From Quercus robur (Eukaryota > Streptophyta > Magnoliopsida > Fagales > Fagaceae), in assembly GCF_932294415.1 (NCBI RefSeq), contig NC_065537.1, positions 496,001-560,000 of the forward strand: 64,000 bases of DNA. The letters run 5' to 3'. Numbering within the stretch: position 1 is the first letter of the stretch; each line of letters starts with the position of its first letter. The notes under the pieces are model-generated. The model made no database searches. It worked only from the letters and a program-made list of their open reading frames with translations, and was not told the origin of the DNA. Shown here piece by piece: positions 1-12,369 of the stretch. Position numbers and translations under genes: made by a program.

Positions 1-643
1 TAGAATATAGTGTGTATTAAGTTTTTCCAATTATGATAATTAGAAAATACAGTAATGAGAAAAATAGTTTTCCCACCGTTCAAAATTTCAACCTGTAGCC
101 ATCTATTTTAATGTTATCCTTAATCCCAAATTAGTTAATCTCTCTTGAAGTATACAAAGTATGATCATGATCTCTCTTCTTGAATATAATGCTTATCTCA
201 ATATATCCATAAAAATATACTAAATCAAAACATATCCATACGATGATGCTTTGCAAACAAATAAAATGCCATATCAATCGTTGCTTAACAATGATTAATT
301 TGACTAATTAGAAAAACAATTTGTTATTGATAATCTATTAAGATTATTTTCTATGTAGAAACTGCAAATTTTTCCACTCAAAAATATTATCAAATAAACA
401 ACTATTAGCAAAATCTCATAATTAAATTTCTATATAATAATAATATTAATAATAATAACTAGTTGAACGTTGCCCTGCTAGATGAACAAAGCCGTGAGGA
501 CATTGCCGAAGCATGCCACCCAAAGGGTCGGACGTTGCAAAGCATGCGCAAAGCGGACAAACATGATTGAGGGTGGATTCTTCCCCCACATTTACTTTTA
601 TAGTGTTCATGATTAACCTCGCAAATTTGGAGATAAATTATCA

Positions 644-2690
644 ATGTTTGAGTTTGAGTTAAAGTATGAAAGGTTGCCCGTCTTTTGCCATTACTGTGGA
701 CTTCTTGGGCATGATTTACAATACTATGCTCAGTATTTTAGTAAAACAAAAACTGGGGTTGATGTGGAATATGGCTACGGGGACTGGCTGAAGGCAATGG
801 GTGGAAGGGCACGATCACCACAGAAAAGTGGATTTGTGAAGGAAGATCGCCGTGATGGAGATAAAGGAGTAATGTAGGGAATGAGTGCTTCACAGAGTAC
901 GGTGGAAGGGGATGAAAACGGGTTTGGAAAAAGATGCAAGGGTGGAAGGGGAAGTTGCTTTCTAGGGCGGGAAAAGAGGTTCTGATAAAAGCAGTGACTC
1001 AATCCATTCCCACCTATAGGATGGGAGTGTTTCAATTGCTCGAGAAATTATGTGATGAATTGGATGCTATGTGTGCTAGATTTTGGTGGGGCCAAATTGG
1101 TGAGGAGAGGAAAATACACTGGAAAAGTTGGAGTTTTTTAATGCAGTCAAAGAAAGAGGGTGGGATGGGCTTCAGAGACATAAGATCTTTTAATTTAGCT
1201 ATGCTAGCAAAACAAGGATGGTGATTGTTGCAGGACAAAAGCTCTCTTTTGTATAGCTGTTTTAAGGCAAAATATTTTCCGTGGCGTGATTTCCTTGAGG
1301 CGAATGATTGTCAAAATAGTTCCTACGTTTGGAAAAGTTTGATAGTTGCTCAACCGATCTTGAGGAAAGGGTGCTTTTGGAGAGTAGGTAATTGTGCTTC
1401 CATCAATGTTCTGAAGGATTGTTGGTTACCTAATTAGCCAACAAAAAAAGTTCTTTTCCACCTGAGGAGGAAATTTAGGAGTGGAGGGTATCAGATTTGA
1501 TTGATTGGCAGAGCCACCAGTGGGATAGAGAAAGAATTCACTTCTTGTTCAATTAGTTGATGCTGAAGCTATTCTTCAAGTTCCTTTGAGAAGGCGGGTT
1601 GTGCAAGATGCCTTGATTTGGTCATTCACAAAGAATGGTACATATACTGTGAAGTTCGGGTACCATGTGGCTAAGCAATTGAGGAAGGTAGAGAGTAATA
1701 GTGGGGAGACCTTGGTGCAAAGGGCAAACGATTCATTCTAGTCATGGATATGGAAGGCAAAGGTCCCAAATAAGGTTAAAATATTTTCCTGGAGAGCATG
1801 TTAAAACATTTTGCCTACATAGGATAATTTGGTTCGTAGGAGGGTGATGGAGGATGCAAGATGCTGCTTCTGTCAAAGAGCCACTGAAACAGTATTGCAT
1901 GTGCTTTGGAAGTGTAGGGCTGCATAGAATGTATGGGTTGGTGGTGCAATCAGATTTCAAAAATTTGGCACTGAGCAAGATGATTTTACGCAGCTAGTAT
2001 TTGGTCTCATGCCGAAGCTGTTGTTGGAGGAATTGGATCTATTTTGGGTTATCTGTTGGCAAATTTGGCCACAGCAGAACACAGTCTTGCATGGGGGTGC
2101 CTTCCAACATCCATCACAGTCTTACCAACGTGCTTCAGATTATTTGAGGGAGTATGCTGAAGCACAGGACCATCTGAGTGTGCCAGTTTCAATTCAAGCC
2201 CCAGCAAATCAGGCATGGCAGCCACCGCAGGGAACTTTCTTCACGCAGAATTTTGATGGAGCCTGCTTTGATAATGGAGCTGCTTCGGGATATGGTGCTG
2301 TTATTCGTAATGGGAATGGCGAAGTGATGGCTTGCCGCAAAACTCTTGAGTTTGCTATAGACACTGGCTTTACGGAGGTGATTTTAGAAGGTGATAATGC
2401 AATAGTGATGAAGACAGTATCACAGGCTCAACCAAACTTCTCTTGGCTTGGGTTAATCTATGAAGATATTTGGTGCTTGGCTGCAGGTTTTAGATCCATT
2501 TCGGTTAACTGTGTTAGGCGTAGTGGAAATAGTGTTGCTTATGCTTTGGCCAGATTTGCTAGATTAATTGACAATGAAATTGTATGGATGGAGGAGGATC
2601 CTCCGCCAGTAATGGATGCTTTGTATTTGGATTCTAGTCTTCTACATTAATGAAAATTATTTGGTTCCAGCTTCAAACAAAAAAAGGAAA
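644..2690 (+). mobile_element. Degenerate L1-type LINE relic with RNase H
   Basis: Pieces of one plant non-LTR retrotransposon appear in order. At 644-877 is an ORF1-type zinc knuckle (CHYCGLLGHD, then YYAQY where a cysteine is expected). At 934-1437 is the C-terminal part of the reverse transcriptase (KEVLIKAVTQSIPTY, FWWG, KEGGMGFRDI). At about 1560-1980 is the zinc-binding region (CCFCQ, TVLHVLWKC). At 2009-2650 is an RNase H domain. The ORF1 tail, endonuclease and RT core that should lie between 877 and 934 are absent, so the element has a large internal deletion. In-frame stops occur at about 1222, 1435, 1738, 1801 and 1925. An A-rich tail follows at about 2678. Copy B has no counterpart because its 301-6526 equivalent is missing. 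Confidence 0.85.
2009..2650 (+). pseudogene. LINE RNase H domain (RVT_3 type), still open
   Basis: An open frame of 213 codons is the best preserved part of the LINE relic. It contains FDGACFDNGAASGYGAVIRN, the first catalytic aspartate region of plant LINE RNase H. ILEGDNAIV follows with the second acidic cluster, and a late SGNSVAYALARFA matches the usual C-terminal histidine-to-alanine region. In the family this domain removes RNA from the RNA-DNA hybrid during reverse transcription. It is fused in frame to the end of the zinc-binding region rather than being a host gene. Without RT and endonuclease no function is expected. A domesticated RNase H-like gene is possible but nothing here supports it. 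Confidence 0.75.
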
Positions 2691-4017
2691 AAAAGAAGAG
2701 TATTCCTTAACTTGTCACATGGGATAGTTCATCCAATTAAATCATGCCACATGATATGAATTAAATGGAAAAAAATAAATAAATTTATTTTTATAAACAA
2801 TCTCTAAAATATAATAAAATAATTTAATTTAATTTTACCTTTTATTTTCTTCAATATTACTTTTTTCTTCCACAAAATTTATGCTATTTTTAATCTAAAA
2901 ACACTAATTGTCGGGTGGTATGGTTTTGCTAAAGTTTGTTTTTGTGTGTGTGTGTATATATTGCTAAATAAAAAAAGGGTTTCCGATGTGGACTCATCAA
3001 CTCCACATTATGTGACATCAATGGGTAATATCATGTGTACTATCAGGGCTTTAGTGAGGCTATTATCATGGACATAACACATTTGTTGAAGCATCACTAC
3101 TCGAGCCGCTCAACTCCTAACAAACATCATATGAAATGATATGAGAATTTTTATCACCAGGCCACAACCCGCAATGGTTTGCTAATGTTTTCTTTCTTCT
3201 TTGTTCTTTGTGTTCGTACTATTGTTTCATTTTTATTTTTGAATTTGGTTGACTTGAAATTTCATAGAAAAGATAATCTCAATTTCTCATGAGTCCAATT
3301 GTTGAACTAATTTAACTCTTCTACCAACATCTACATCCACCCAACGATAAAAAGTTACGCACTTCAAATTGGATTTGTGCTACCTCCAAATGACACAATA
3401 AGCTTCTTCTTCTCTTTTTTTTTTTTTTTTTTTTTTTTTCATTTTTCCTTTTATTGAGGGAGACTATTATTGGGTTTAAGTTAAATGAAATTAAAGAGAA
3501 AATTATGCAATTTATATTGAAAGAATATGATCGTTGGAAAATAGGATTGTTAGAAATATGTGGCTGTTTTTCTTCTTCCTCTCAAAAAGAAAAAAATATA
3601 TGGACGTTTAAAAAATATGACCATTGGAAAGGGAAAAAAATCAATAAAGACTGAATAATAAATACTTAAATATAATAGAGGAAAAAAATAAAGAATATGT
3701 TGGGTTTGAAAAGTAGGTAACTCAAATTGAAAATATAACACCTTTGATCCTTCAAGCCCCAAAAGACCAACCTTTTGGGCTTGAGTGACACAAGTTGATA
3801 GAATTAGAGGAATGTTCTACTTGTTGGTAGGACATGTCAAGAGCCTTGTGCGCAAACACCTTTGTAGGACACAATGTGTTAGAAATGGCAAGCCCCTTTC
3901 CAATTAACCTAGCCTCTTGGGGTTAAAGGGTTCAGTATGCTACAAAAGGTGGGCTTTCTGCTAAACTTTGGGTGAGAGTTGGCCTTACTCATTTGGTATG
4001 TACACAAAGATACAAGT
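2691..4017. other. AT-rich intergenic stretch
   Basis: No coding signal seen. It holds a short (TG)n run near 2943, poly-T near 3415-3440 and short spurious frames. There is no counterpart in copy B. Confidence 0.6.
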
Positions 4018-4026
4018 CTTCAATTA

Positions 4027-4706
4027 GGCGATTTTGGCCCATTAGCATTTATTTTTAAAATATTTAGGCCCGAAACACTGTTTGGGAAATATATAGCAAT
4101 ATACCACTTTTTTAGGTACTCGAGTTTGGCAAGCTCGAGTACCATGTTTTTTTAATCCACTATCGCCCCATATTCAAGGAATCCTATAGTGGCGTTTTTA
4201 AGCCCTATAGTGACGTTTTCGGGCCAAAAAACGCCACTATAGGGCCCCTTGAACCTGTTATGGGGACTTATAAAAAAATTTTGCAGGAAAACGCCGCTAT
4301 AGGGACCAAAAACGTCACTATAGAGCTTAAAAACGCCACTATAGGGCCCCTTGAACCTGTTATGGGGACTTATAAAAAAAATTTTGCAGGAAAACGCCGC
4401 TATAGGGCCCGAAAACGTCACTATAGGGCTTAAAAACGCCACTATAGGGCTCCTTGAACCTGTTATGGGGACTTACAAAAAAATTTTGCAGGAAAACGCC
4501 GCTATAGGGCCCGAAAACGTCACTATAGGGCTTAAAAACGCCACTATAGGGCTCCTTGAATATGGGGCGATAGTGGAGTAAAAAAACATGGTACTCGAGC
4601 TTGCCAAGCTCGAGTACCTAAAAAAGTGGTATATTGCTATATATTTCCCAAACAGTGTTTCGAGCCTAAATATTTTAAAAATCAATGCTAATGGGCCAAA
4701 ATCGCC
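4027..4706. mobile_element. MULE-like TIR element with 9-bp TSD
   Basis: A 680-bp element is bounded by GGCGATTTTGG and its inverse CCAAAATCGCC. The identical 9-base direct repeat cttcaatta lies at 4018-4026 and 4707-4715. Inverted arms extend inward about 200 bp (4027 to about 4225 against about 4508 to 4706). Each arm includes a small hairpin with GGTACTCGAG and CTCGAGTACC half-sites (4115-4143 in the left arm). Nine-base target duplications and long terminal inverted repeats are the hallmark of Mutator-like elements. There is no transposase, so it is non-autonomous. The middle is a tandem array described separately. Confidence 0.85.
4251..4557 (+). repeat. Three-copy 102-103 bp minisatellite inside TIR element
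   Basis: Units start with gaacctgttatgg at 4251, 4353 and 4456; a truncated fourth starts at 4558. Each unit contains several short ACGCCRCTATAGGG or ACGTCACTATAGGG motifs, so there is repetition at two scales. Both strands give long frames through it only because the unit length allows them, not because it is coding. Confidence 0.85.
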
Positions 4707-4715
4707 CTTCAATTA

Positions 4716-5880
4716 CAAAAACTTACATTAACATAAAAAGAAGACAGCCCAACCAATTGCCTTATAGTTCAAAACTGCTATTAGTTGGACTTAAGGCCTA
4801 ACAATTGACTTATATTATTGTTCTTCAATTTTGTTTTTTACAAGTTGGAGTTTAAGAGGATGGTTTTTATAGATTTAAATCTGTGCAATTGTACCTTTTA
4901 ACGTGAGAGATAAAAGTTTAAAAAGCTATAAAAAAAAAATTAATCCAAAGATTAAGAATAGAAGTGAACTTTTTAATTTTCAATCTCATCATTCAAAAAA
5001 AGTCAATTGTACAATTTTCTTGTTGTAATGTTTGGTTGATAATAAATTTATAAATAATTTTCTTTTGATAATCCAATAATTAATGATTACATTGGGGATA
5101 AAGATATTTAAATCCTAAACATTTTTGTTAATAATACTAAAAGGTACCGTTAGCTTCAAAGTTCTTGACTATATGTAGACTCTTTACAACTTGTATATAG
5201 AACTTTGTGGATTTAGTACTGTATGCAATTATATCCATTCCTCTCACAATATTGTTTTACTTCTTCACTTTTTAATTTTTAAAATTTTAATTCACTTTTT
5301 TACTTGTTTTAAAATTTGTTATTCAATTGTTGAGATTGATTTTTTTTTTTTTCATTTCTCAATTTTAGCCATTAAGAGCAACTATACGCAGTGCAATACA
5401 TTAGTTAACCTTATCTCAATTTGAATTTTGTAGCCATATAAATAGTAAAAAGGGCGGTGGTTGATTCATACATTGCCCAAGGTCCTAAATAACCCTCATT
5501 AATTAAATGAGCTAGATTGGTGAAATTGTTTATATTATTTCATAACTTTGAGTCCTAATAAATTTGAGAGCAAGTTTAAGAACATAATAAAAATCTTATA
5601 ATATTTTCACAATATTCTTGTTTTGAGTTGTGGTGAATAATAATAATAATAATAATTATTATTATTATGGCTTATGATCGGTTGACATCTAATTTGTAAA
5701 TATACTGTGAAATTTTATTACGTCCATAAAAGAACTTTAAAACTTATGGTAGAATATACTATTCAAGTTTGAGTAGATAATATTATCTGAATAAATTTTC
5801 AATGAAAAAGTGTTAATCATATCATAGAAGGAAATATAATGAGGATCTGGTGTTATTATTATTATTATTATTTAATTTCG
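4716..5880. other. AT-rich intergenic stretch
   Basis: No gene seen. It contains ATT and AAT microsatellite runs at about 5637-5667 and 5850-5871, the second abutting the next TIR element. It belongs to the part missing from copy B. Confidence 0.55.
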
Positions 5881-7252
5881 TGGTTTGTCTGAAAAACACT
5901 TTACCTACCTGTGATTTAAAAATTGGCACTTTATCCACCTAAAATTAGCTCTATTTGTCTTCTGTTACCGACCTCTGTTAAAAATAAGGGTAAATTTGTA
6001 TTTTTGTTACCTTTTTATATCTCTCTCCTCTCAAAACATTAAAAACTAAAAATTCAAGGGAAAAGAAGATCTAAAAGCTAGGTTTAATAAAAATTAAAAC
6101 CTAACTTTTACATCTTCTTTTCATTTATCAACTTTTAGATCTTCTATTTTAACACATTAAAAAAAGTGTTAGCAAACAAATATTTAATAACAGAAAGACA
6201 ATTGATAACAATAAGAAAATAATAAATTAGACAATTGATAACTATCAGATTTAGATGTGTGTTGGTTTGAAATCTGTGGCAAGATGAGTACTTCCATGCT
6301 GTCTCCGAAAACAAACTATACTGCTTACCTTGTGTTCAAGTTGAGGAGAGCCCGTAAATTTGATGACCCTCCTTTGAAGGCTTCAGTTGGAACTACTAGA
6401 GGAGGTGAAGTTTATGAACGAAATGTTTGTTTGGGCCTGCCTGCTGTGAAGCCAAGCCGAGAAAAGATGGATGGTTAGAGATTGAGTTGGGTGAGTTTTT
6501 CAATGAGGGAGGAGAAGATGATGAACTGCAGATTAAACTTATGGGATAGAAGATGGTGAGTGGAATACTGCCCTCATTGATGCCCTCAAGGTTGAAGCTA
6601 GGGATCGAGATCAGGCCTACAACAGGTTAATAAAATTTGTGGTTTATCCCTATCAAAAAAATATACCAAGTGGCATTGATGTACTGTCAAAATTATATTG
6701 TGTTAATATTTTGCTTTATTGACTAAATTTTCATCTAAAACTACAAGCTTACAAGTAAAACCATACAAACCATTGATTAAAATTCTGGGTGATTTATGTT
6801 TTTACTTATCAAAATGAATACTAATTACATTACGTTTAGTGTTCTCTACAAATTTATGGATTTTTACATTTTATTTGTTCCATTATATGTGTGTTAACAT
6901 TTGATTTTTCTTTATTTACCTATTAAATATTTGTTTGCTAAAACATTTTTTTTAATGGGTTAAAATAGAAGATTTAAAAGTTGATACATGAAAAGATGTA
7001 AAAATCAGGTTTTAATTTTTACAAAACCTAGCTTTTAGATCTTTTTTTCTCTTGAATTTTTAGTTTTTATGTTTTAAGAGGAGAGAGACATACAAGGGTA
7101 ACAAAAATACAAATTTACCCCTATTTTTAACAGAGGTGGATAACGGGAGACAAACGGAACTAAGCTTAGGTGGGTAAAGTATCAATTTTTAAATCATAGG
7201 TAGGCAAAGTATTTTTCAGGCAAACCACATGTGAGCAAAGTGTAATTTCTCC
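5881..7252. mobile_element. TIR element (Pack-MULE type) carrying PP2 fragment
   Basis: Long inverted arms of about 300 bp flank a gene fragment: 5881 to about 6190 pairs with about 6920 to 7228. Matching motifs are TGGTTTGTCTGAAAAAC on the left and the inverse of GTATTTTTCAGGCAAACCACA on the right. The right terminus continues about 24 bp further to an outer end resembling GGAGAAATTACACTTTG. The matching left terminus is lost next to an ATT microsatellite, so no target duplication can be read. The end sequence resembles that of the element at 38254-39616, so they are one family. Copy B keeps only the right half (37982-38250 and 39617-40080). Confidence 0.75.
6257..6640 (+). pseudogene. Captured F-box PP2-B type (phloem lectin) fragment
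   Basis: The frame from 6257 gives WFEICGKMSTSMLSPKT, AYLVFKL and ERNVCLGLPAV, typical of the C-terminal PP2 lectin domain of plant F-box PP2 proteins. The family uses this domain to bind glycans and an N-terminal F-box, not present here, for SCF ubiquitin ligases. The frame breaks at TAG 6476-6478, where a short deletion is inferred. The following sequence in another frame reads EIELGEFFNEGGEDDE, then breaks again near 6544 and continues EDGEWNTALIDALKVE. So the fragment is a partial PP2 domain with at least two frameshifts. It sits between the arms of a TIR element, pointing to transposon capture. Confidence 0.75.
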
Positions 7253-9484
7253 AATAAATTCTCATTAACCCATTTTCCATCAAAGAAACATCGTTAAACT
7301 AATGGATTCAACTCCTACATCTAACAAAACGGGCTACGTACTATTTGATAAGGGCATGATTCGAAAACCCATTTGCCTGATCTAACCTCATGGACATGGA
7401 CGGAGCCATTCATGGACTAGTGGGGGCAATGGCCCCCCTATTTTTTTTTTTTTTAAAATATAATTATATAACTATATATTTAGTTACTAATTTTAGTCAC
7501 TTCGTTCAATAAAATTACATTTTGTCCCACTTATTGATCATTATAAGAGAAATGCTATAATTACAATTTTTTTTTACAACATTTTTACGGACTATTGAGG
7601 TAGTAAATTCTTACTGGTTTGTATCTGGCTCCACCACTTATATCGCTTTTTTATTTACTAATAACCACTAATCACAACAAAAATTTGTAGATCTAATATT
7701 TTCCTCATTCTAAAGTCCGTAAAAAAAAATTTATAAATCTAAAATCTAAAAAAAAAAAATACAAGCCCAAAAACAAAAATTACCAATTGGAAATAGCAAA
7801 GCTAAAAAAAAAAAAAATTGAGACTAATCAACCAATTTTACCAAAAACAAACAACTAAACCCTTTAAAAAACTTTAAACAAAATAATGTTGTCCTTACCA
7901 ACAAAAGACACGCTCTACACACACATAATAATAATAATAATAATAATAATAAACCTTTGCCTGTTAAGTAGTAGACCTGAAAATCAAAGCCATCGTATGT
8001 AGCTAACAATAAAACCGCCCCTAACTCCACGACCTGACTCTGTACTTGCTCATGCAATTAACTCTGGAATTTTTTAGGACCATGATGCACCACCAAGGCT
8101 ACACACTTCGGAATAAAAATATTCAAGCCGTTTTACTTTACGTTCACACAAGTCATCGGAGCAGTTTTTTTTATTTTTTTGGGATGAATGAGATTTAATT
8201 AATAAGTCTATACAACTGAAAGCACATGGTAGCAAAGGAGCAGATATCAAATAGTATAGCTCCAGAAATCAATCAATCACAAACTGTGGGGGAACCAAGA
8301 CCTTTCAACAAAGAAACCAGAGAAAGTAGATAACAGTTGAGGTTTTCTACATGAAATTTCCAACGCGAAAACAAACGCCATAAGTCAAGTTACGCGTGAA
8401 GACTGATCACGATGGATTGAAATCAGGTGCAATATGTAGGGTGTTGCACTTGATGTAATTTTTTTAAATGGTTAAGATTGATAGTCGTAAAAAGTAATTT
8501 TTAATTTCAACCATTGATTCAAAAAAGTTAAATAATTCAAAAAAGTTAAATAAAAATGAAAAATGAAAAAAATTTGTGAGTGAAAATAGGAAATTGTACC
8601 GGTGGGTATTGCACCGGATCTGGATCTAATCCAAAAAAGAAGGGCAGAAACTTGACAGAAATAAAGTTGACAACTTTTTTTCCCCCACACCATTTACCAT
8701 TATGACACGTACGTATTCAATGCCCCCACCATTTTTGTAACAATAGAGTTATCACATCTTTTGCTAGTCACCTCCCTGAATTTACGCTGTGTCCTCATTT
8801 TGAACAAGCGGGATGTGTTTGCTGTGGTGTACAGTAGAGTTGACTCATACGATGACTCTCGCATGGACATGGGGTCGACCACTTAACTCATTCTTTGAAT
8901 CTTGCCGAATGAAGTTTCTTTGTAAATTTCCTACATCACCGCTTGAACATCGAATTTCTCATAAATAATAAGGCCATCTCTCACTCTTGCTCTCTGTCTG
9001 TCTGTCTCTCTCTCTCAGCTCTTGCTCTCCGCCTCTCTCGTTCTTTCTCTCGACTGGTCCTGCTCTTAAATCCTTCTATTGGTGGCTCATGCGACCTCCA
9101 ATCTGATCAGTGATCACCTGTAAACTCTGTGCTCTCTGAGGTATGGTTCTATTCTCTCACTTTCTTATATGATTTTTCCTCCGCAGATGGAGATGGTGCC
9201 GAGGTTTTGTATTGTGGGTGGAGTTTTATAGTCTTATCTAATAAGACTTGTGGGTACGTGGGGCGGGCCTTGGGGAGTCTTTTCAGATCTTGCGTTTTTT
9301 TTTTTTTTTTTTTTTTTCGGTTATAGACAATATGATCGTTTTTTTTTTTGGGTGGGTGGAGTCTTATCAAATAAGACTTATGTGGCTCTGATTCTCCAAA
9401 AAAAGAAAAAAAAGAAAAAAAAGAAGAAGACTTATGTGGCTGTGGGTGGAGTTGTATTCGTACATCTGGATGGCCTTGGAATTT
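7253..9484. other. Shared upstream flank of the TNL duplication
   Basis: Non-coding sequence matched by copy B at about 40081-41744 and 43557-43882. It holds poly-A and poly-T tracts, an (AAT)n run at about 7926-7952, and a CT-rich tract at about 8985-9060 ahead of a conserved GAGGTATGG near 9138. That could be a 5' untranslated exon and splice donor, but this is a guess. The open frames in it are low-complexity. Confidence 0.5.
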
Positions 9485-10760
9485 TTTTTTTTTTTTTTTT
9501 GATCTTGTGATTTTATATATATGCAGGTTAAGAACTTGAGATCGCTATAATCTTCTTATTGTTCGGTGAAACTAGAGTTACAATAGTACTCTTTTTATAT
9601 ACACATCAGGTTTTATTACTTTACATTTGAAAGTTATTTTTTATTTCAGTCATTATAAATATATTATAGATAGTGCTTATTTTATTTGTCTATTAACAAA
9701 TTTGCATTTGAATATGAATTTTTTTTTTTTAAAAAAATTGAGTCTCAAAAAAGATCAATGGATAAAATTTTTATTAGTAATAAACAAAATACAACATAAA
9801 ATTTAGATAAAAATATCATAAATGAGCAAGAAATTCACCAAAAATAGTTAGAAGATAATGAAATGAGAAGATAACAATGATGTTCAATTTTGCAATACAA
9901 CAAATCTTGATAATAAACTTCAAAAGAATTTAGAAGTAAATGAAAATAATGATGAAAATGTCACAAATGAACAAATTCACCATAATGATGTTCAATTAGA
10001 AGGAAATGAAAATAATAATGACATGTTGAATTATATTCCTACAAATATTATCGATTGAAAAAGAAATGTTAGAAGAACTTAAATACAAAAATTTAATTAG
10101 TCAATTTGCAGTTCAAAATGTAAGACAAATATATTCTAAATGAAATATATTATAATATAAAAATATTAAATAAATATTAATTTAATTAATACATAAATAT
10201 AAAAAATACCTCATTTTAATTGTCGCCTTAGGTTTCAAAATGTCTGGAGCCGGCCTTAATAACAAGTTAGGAGAACATGTAGAATTGCCTCAACATCACT
10301 ACTATCAAAGTAGAAAGACTTTAGACTTAAGAATTGTAATAGCCATGTTAATTTTATGTTTTTAACAATGCTTGCGAATTGTGTCTTATTCACAATTAAA
10401 AATAGATTCTCATAAAATAAAATAAAATAAAAAACGGTTAAAAATAAAGTGAGGCCAAAAAAAGTACATTCTCCATTAAATTTAAGAAGATAGTTTAAAC
10501 TTTAAAGTATTAATAGTTTACAATGCAAAGGGCAAAGAATTTATAATTTAGACTTTTAAAGTTAATTTAAGTAGTTAATACAGAAAACTTACAATATTTA
10601 TGTTTTTTGTTTTTTTGAGCTGACATTATTTATTATATTAATCATGCAAAGACGCAGTCGTATTACTAATACTAGGCACATGCACAATATCAATATATAT
10701 GAGCACCTGAATTATGCAATTGCACTCTTAATGTAAGAGAGAGAGGTTATGAAGGTTTAA
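9485..10760. other. Copy-A-specific AT-rich segment
   Basis: Copy B passes directly from its equivalent of 9480 to that of about 10762 at a T-rich junction (about 45535-45560). This 1.27-kb stretch is therefore an insertion in A or a deletion in B. No terminal repeats or target duplication were found, and no convincing coding sequence. Confidence 0.5.
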
Positions 10761-11622
10761 GATTATTCATTTGTTCTAATGTTAAAATTAAAAATGATTT
10801 TTTTTTTAATTTTAAAAATCTCAGTTCTTAAAAGACAATTGTATGAATTTTTTTACTTTATTTTAATAATTAATTTTTTTAATAAATATATAAACAAGCA
10901 ATTAACTTGGAAGCAACAAAAAAGGTAAAAAAGCAATATAAAGTAAAGTTTTGGATTTTGTTTCACATGTTTTTTTGGATTGGCGATGAGAAATTTGAGA
11001 AAAGAATATTCTAGTATTGGTGCACTATTCCGGAATTATGCGCTAAATATATATACATAAAATATTTAAATTAATTATTTTAGGAGTATAAAAATAAACT
11101 CCTTATACAGTGATATAATTATGAGATTGGTAATTAAAAAAATTCAAACTTTATATAATTTATAAGTGCAGTTGAAATGAGATTGTTTATTTAAAAAATA
11201 ATCAAATAAAGAAGATTGTACTACTCATTTGGGTTACCTCCCTCAGCAGCTTAAGATTCATTAGTGTTCCTCGTGAAACTGGGAAGTTATGGCTTATCGT
11301 GATCCCCTTACAATCCAGCAAGGTCCCAAACTTTTTTTTTTGAGTAAACAATAATACTTATTAGTGTTTTAAAATAGGTTTATAATACTTTATTTAACTA
11401 GAGTACAACTACAAACTACAAAATGACCTAACTTTTGTAGTTGTAGACTGAAGTTATAAATAGTGGATATTAAATACACATGACTAATGTGGGGTAAGAT
11501 GCTGCTATGGTCTTAGGAATGTCAGCCCCCTTACCCATTTTTTTTCACAGGAAAAAATAACAAAAAAGATTGTACTTATAGAGTTGTGGTAGATGGGTAT
11601 TAGGTGAACTAAACTATGAACT
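10761..11622. other. Shared AT-rich flank
   Basis: Non-coding sequence, matched by copy B at about 45560-46345. No gene or RNA seen. Confidence 0.5.
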
Positions 11623-11631
11623 TTCCTAGAA

Positions 11632-12360
11632 GGGAATTTTTTTTCTAAATAACAATAAATATTAAAAAATTTAGTTAGTTGTCACTTTTCGAAACAATGT
11701 TGAAAACTAGCATCTCGAGTGTCTAAAACTCGAGTTCCAATATAAAACTCGAGTTTTTAAGTCTCAATTTGCATGTGGTGGTAGCTGAGTAGGAGGAAAA
11801 TTCCACGTGGAACTCGAGTCTTAGAGACTTGAGTTCCAATGGGTACTCGTACAAGAACAGATCCACGGAGAAAAAGAAAAAACAGAAGAAGAAAAAGAAA
11901 AAACAGAAGAAGAAAACACGGAGAAGAATCGCTGAAGATTAGATCGTCCACCGTCCACCCAGTCGCTGAAGATCAGATCGTCCACCAACACCAGATCGTG
12001 TCCAATCGGAGCTCCAGCGTTCTTGCTTTGTTCTTCGTCTCTTCGTTTCTGTTCTTGCTCTGTTCTTCGTTTGTTCTTGCTTTGTTCTTGCTGTGTTCTT
12101 CAGGTTTCTATTTTTCTTCAAGTCAAACAAAAATCGAGTTTGTAAGACTCAGTTTTGGTCTTTAGAACTCGAGTCTTATAGACTCGAGATCTATGTGGCT
12201 AAATTGGTACACGGCAGCAGTAGAACTCGAGTTTGTAAGCGTCGATTTTTGTCATCGATCTCGAGTTTTAAAAACTCGAGACGCTAGTTTCCAAAATCCT
12301 TACAAACATGCGTTAACTTATTATATTCTTGCTCCCTACTACGTTAGCCTGCAAATTCCC
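11632..12360. mobile_element. TIR element rich in CTCGAG motifs, copy-A specific
   Basis: A 729-bp insertion is bounded by GGGAATTT and AAATTCCC. Flanking 9-mers are ttcctagaa (11623-11631) and tccctagaa (12361-12369), one mismatch. Copy B has the uninterrupted ttcctagaa at about 46522, which is a clean empty site. Inside is a second pair of inverted segments of about 33 bp (about 11703-11735 and 12260-12292) with repeated ACTCGAG motifs. It resembles the subterminal part of the element at 41745. No transposase. The frames across 11839-12165 are low-complexity Arg/Lys and Phe/Leu runs and are not called. Confidence 0.75.
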
Positions 12361-12369
12361 TCCCTAGAA

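Noticed and set aside
4152-4581. Long open frames on both strands (repeated ENVTIGLKNATIGLL-type peptides)
   Set aside because: They arise from the 102-bp tandem repeat in a TIR element, on both strands at once; no homology or start context.
11839-12165. Arg/Lys-rich then Phe/Leu-rich frame of 108 codons
   Set aside because: Low-complexity translation inside a transposon absent from copy B; no domain.
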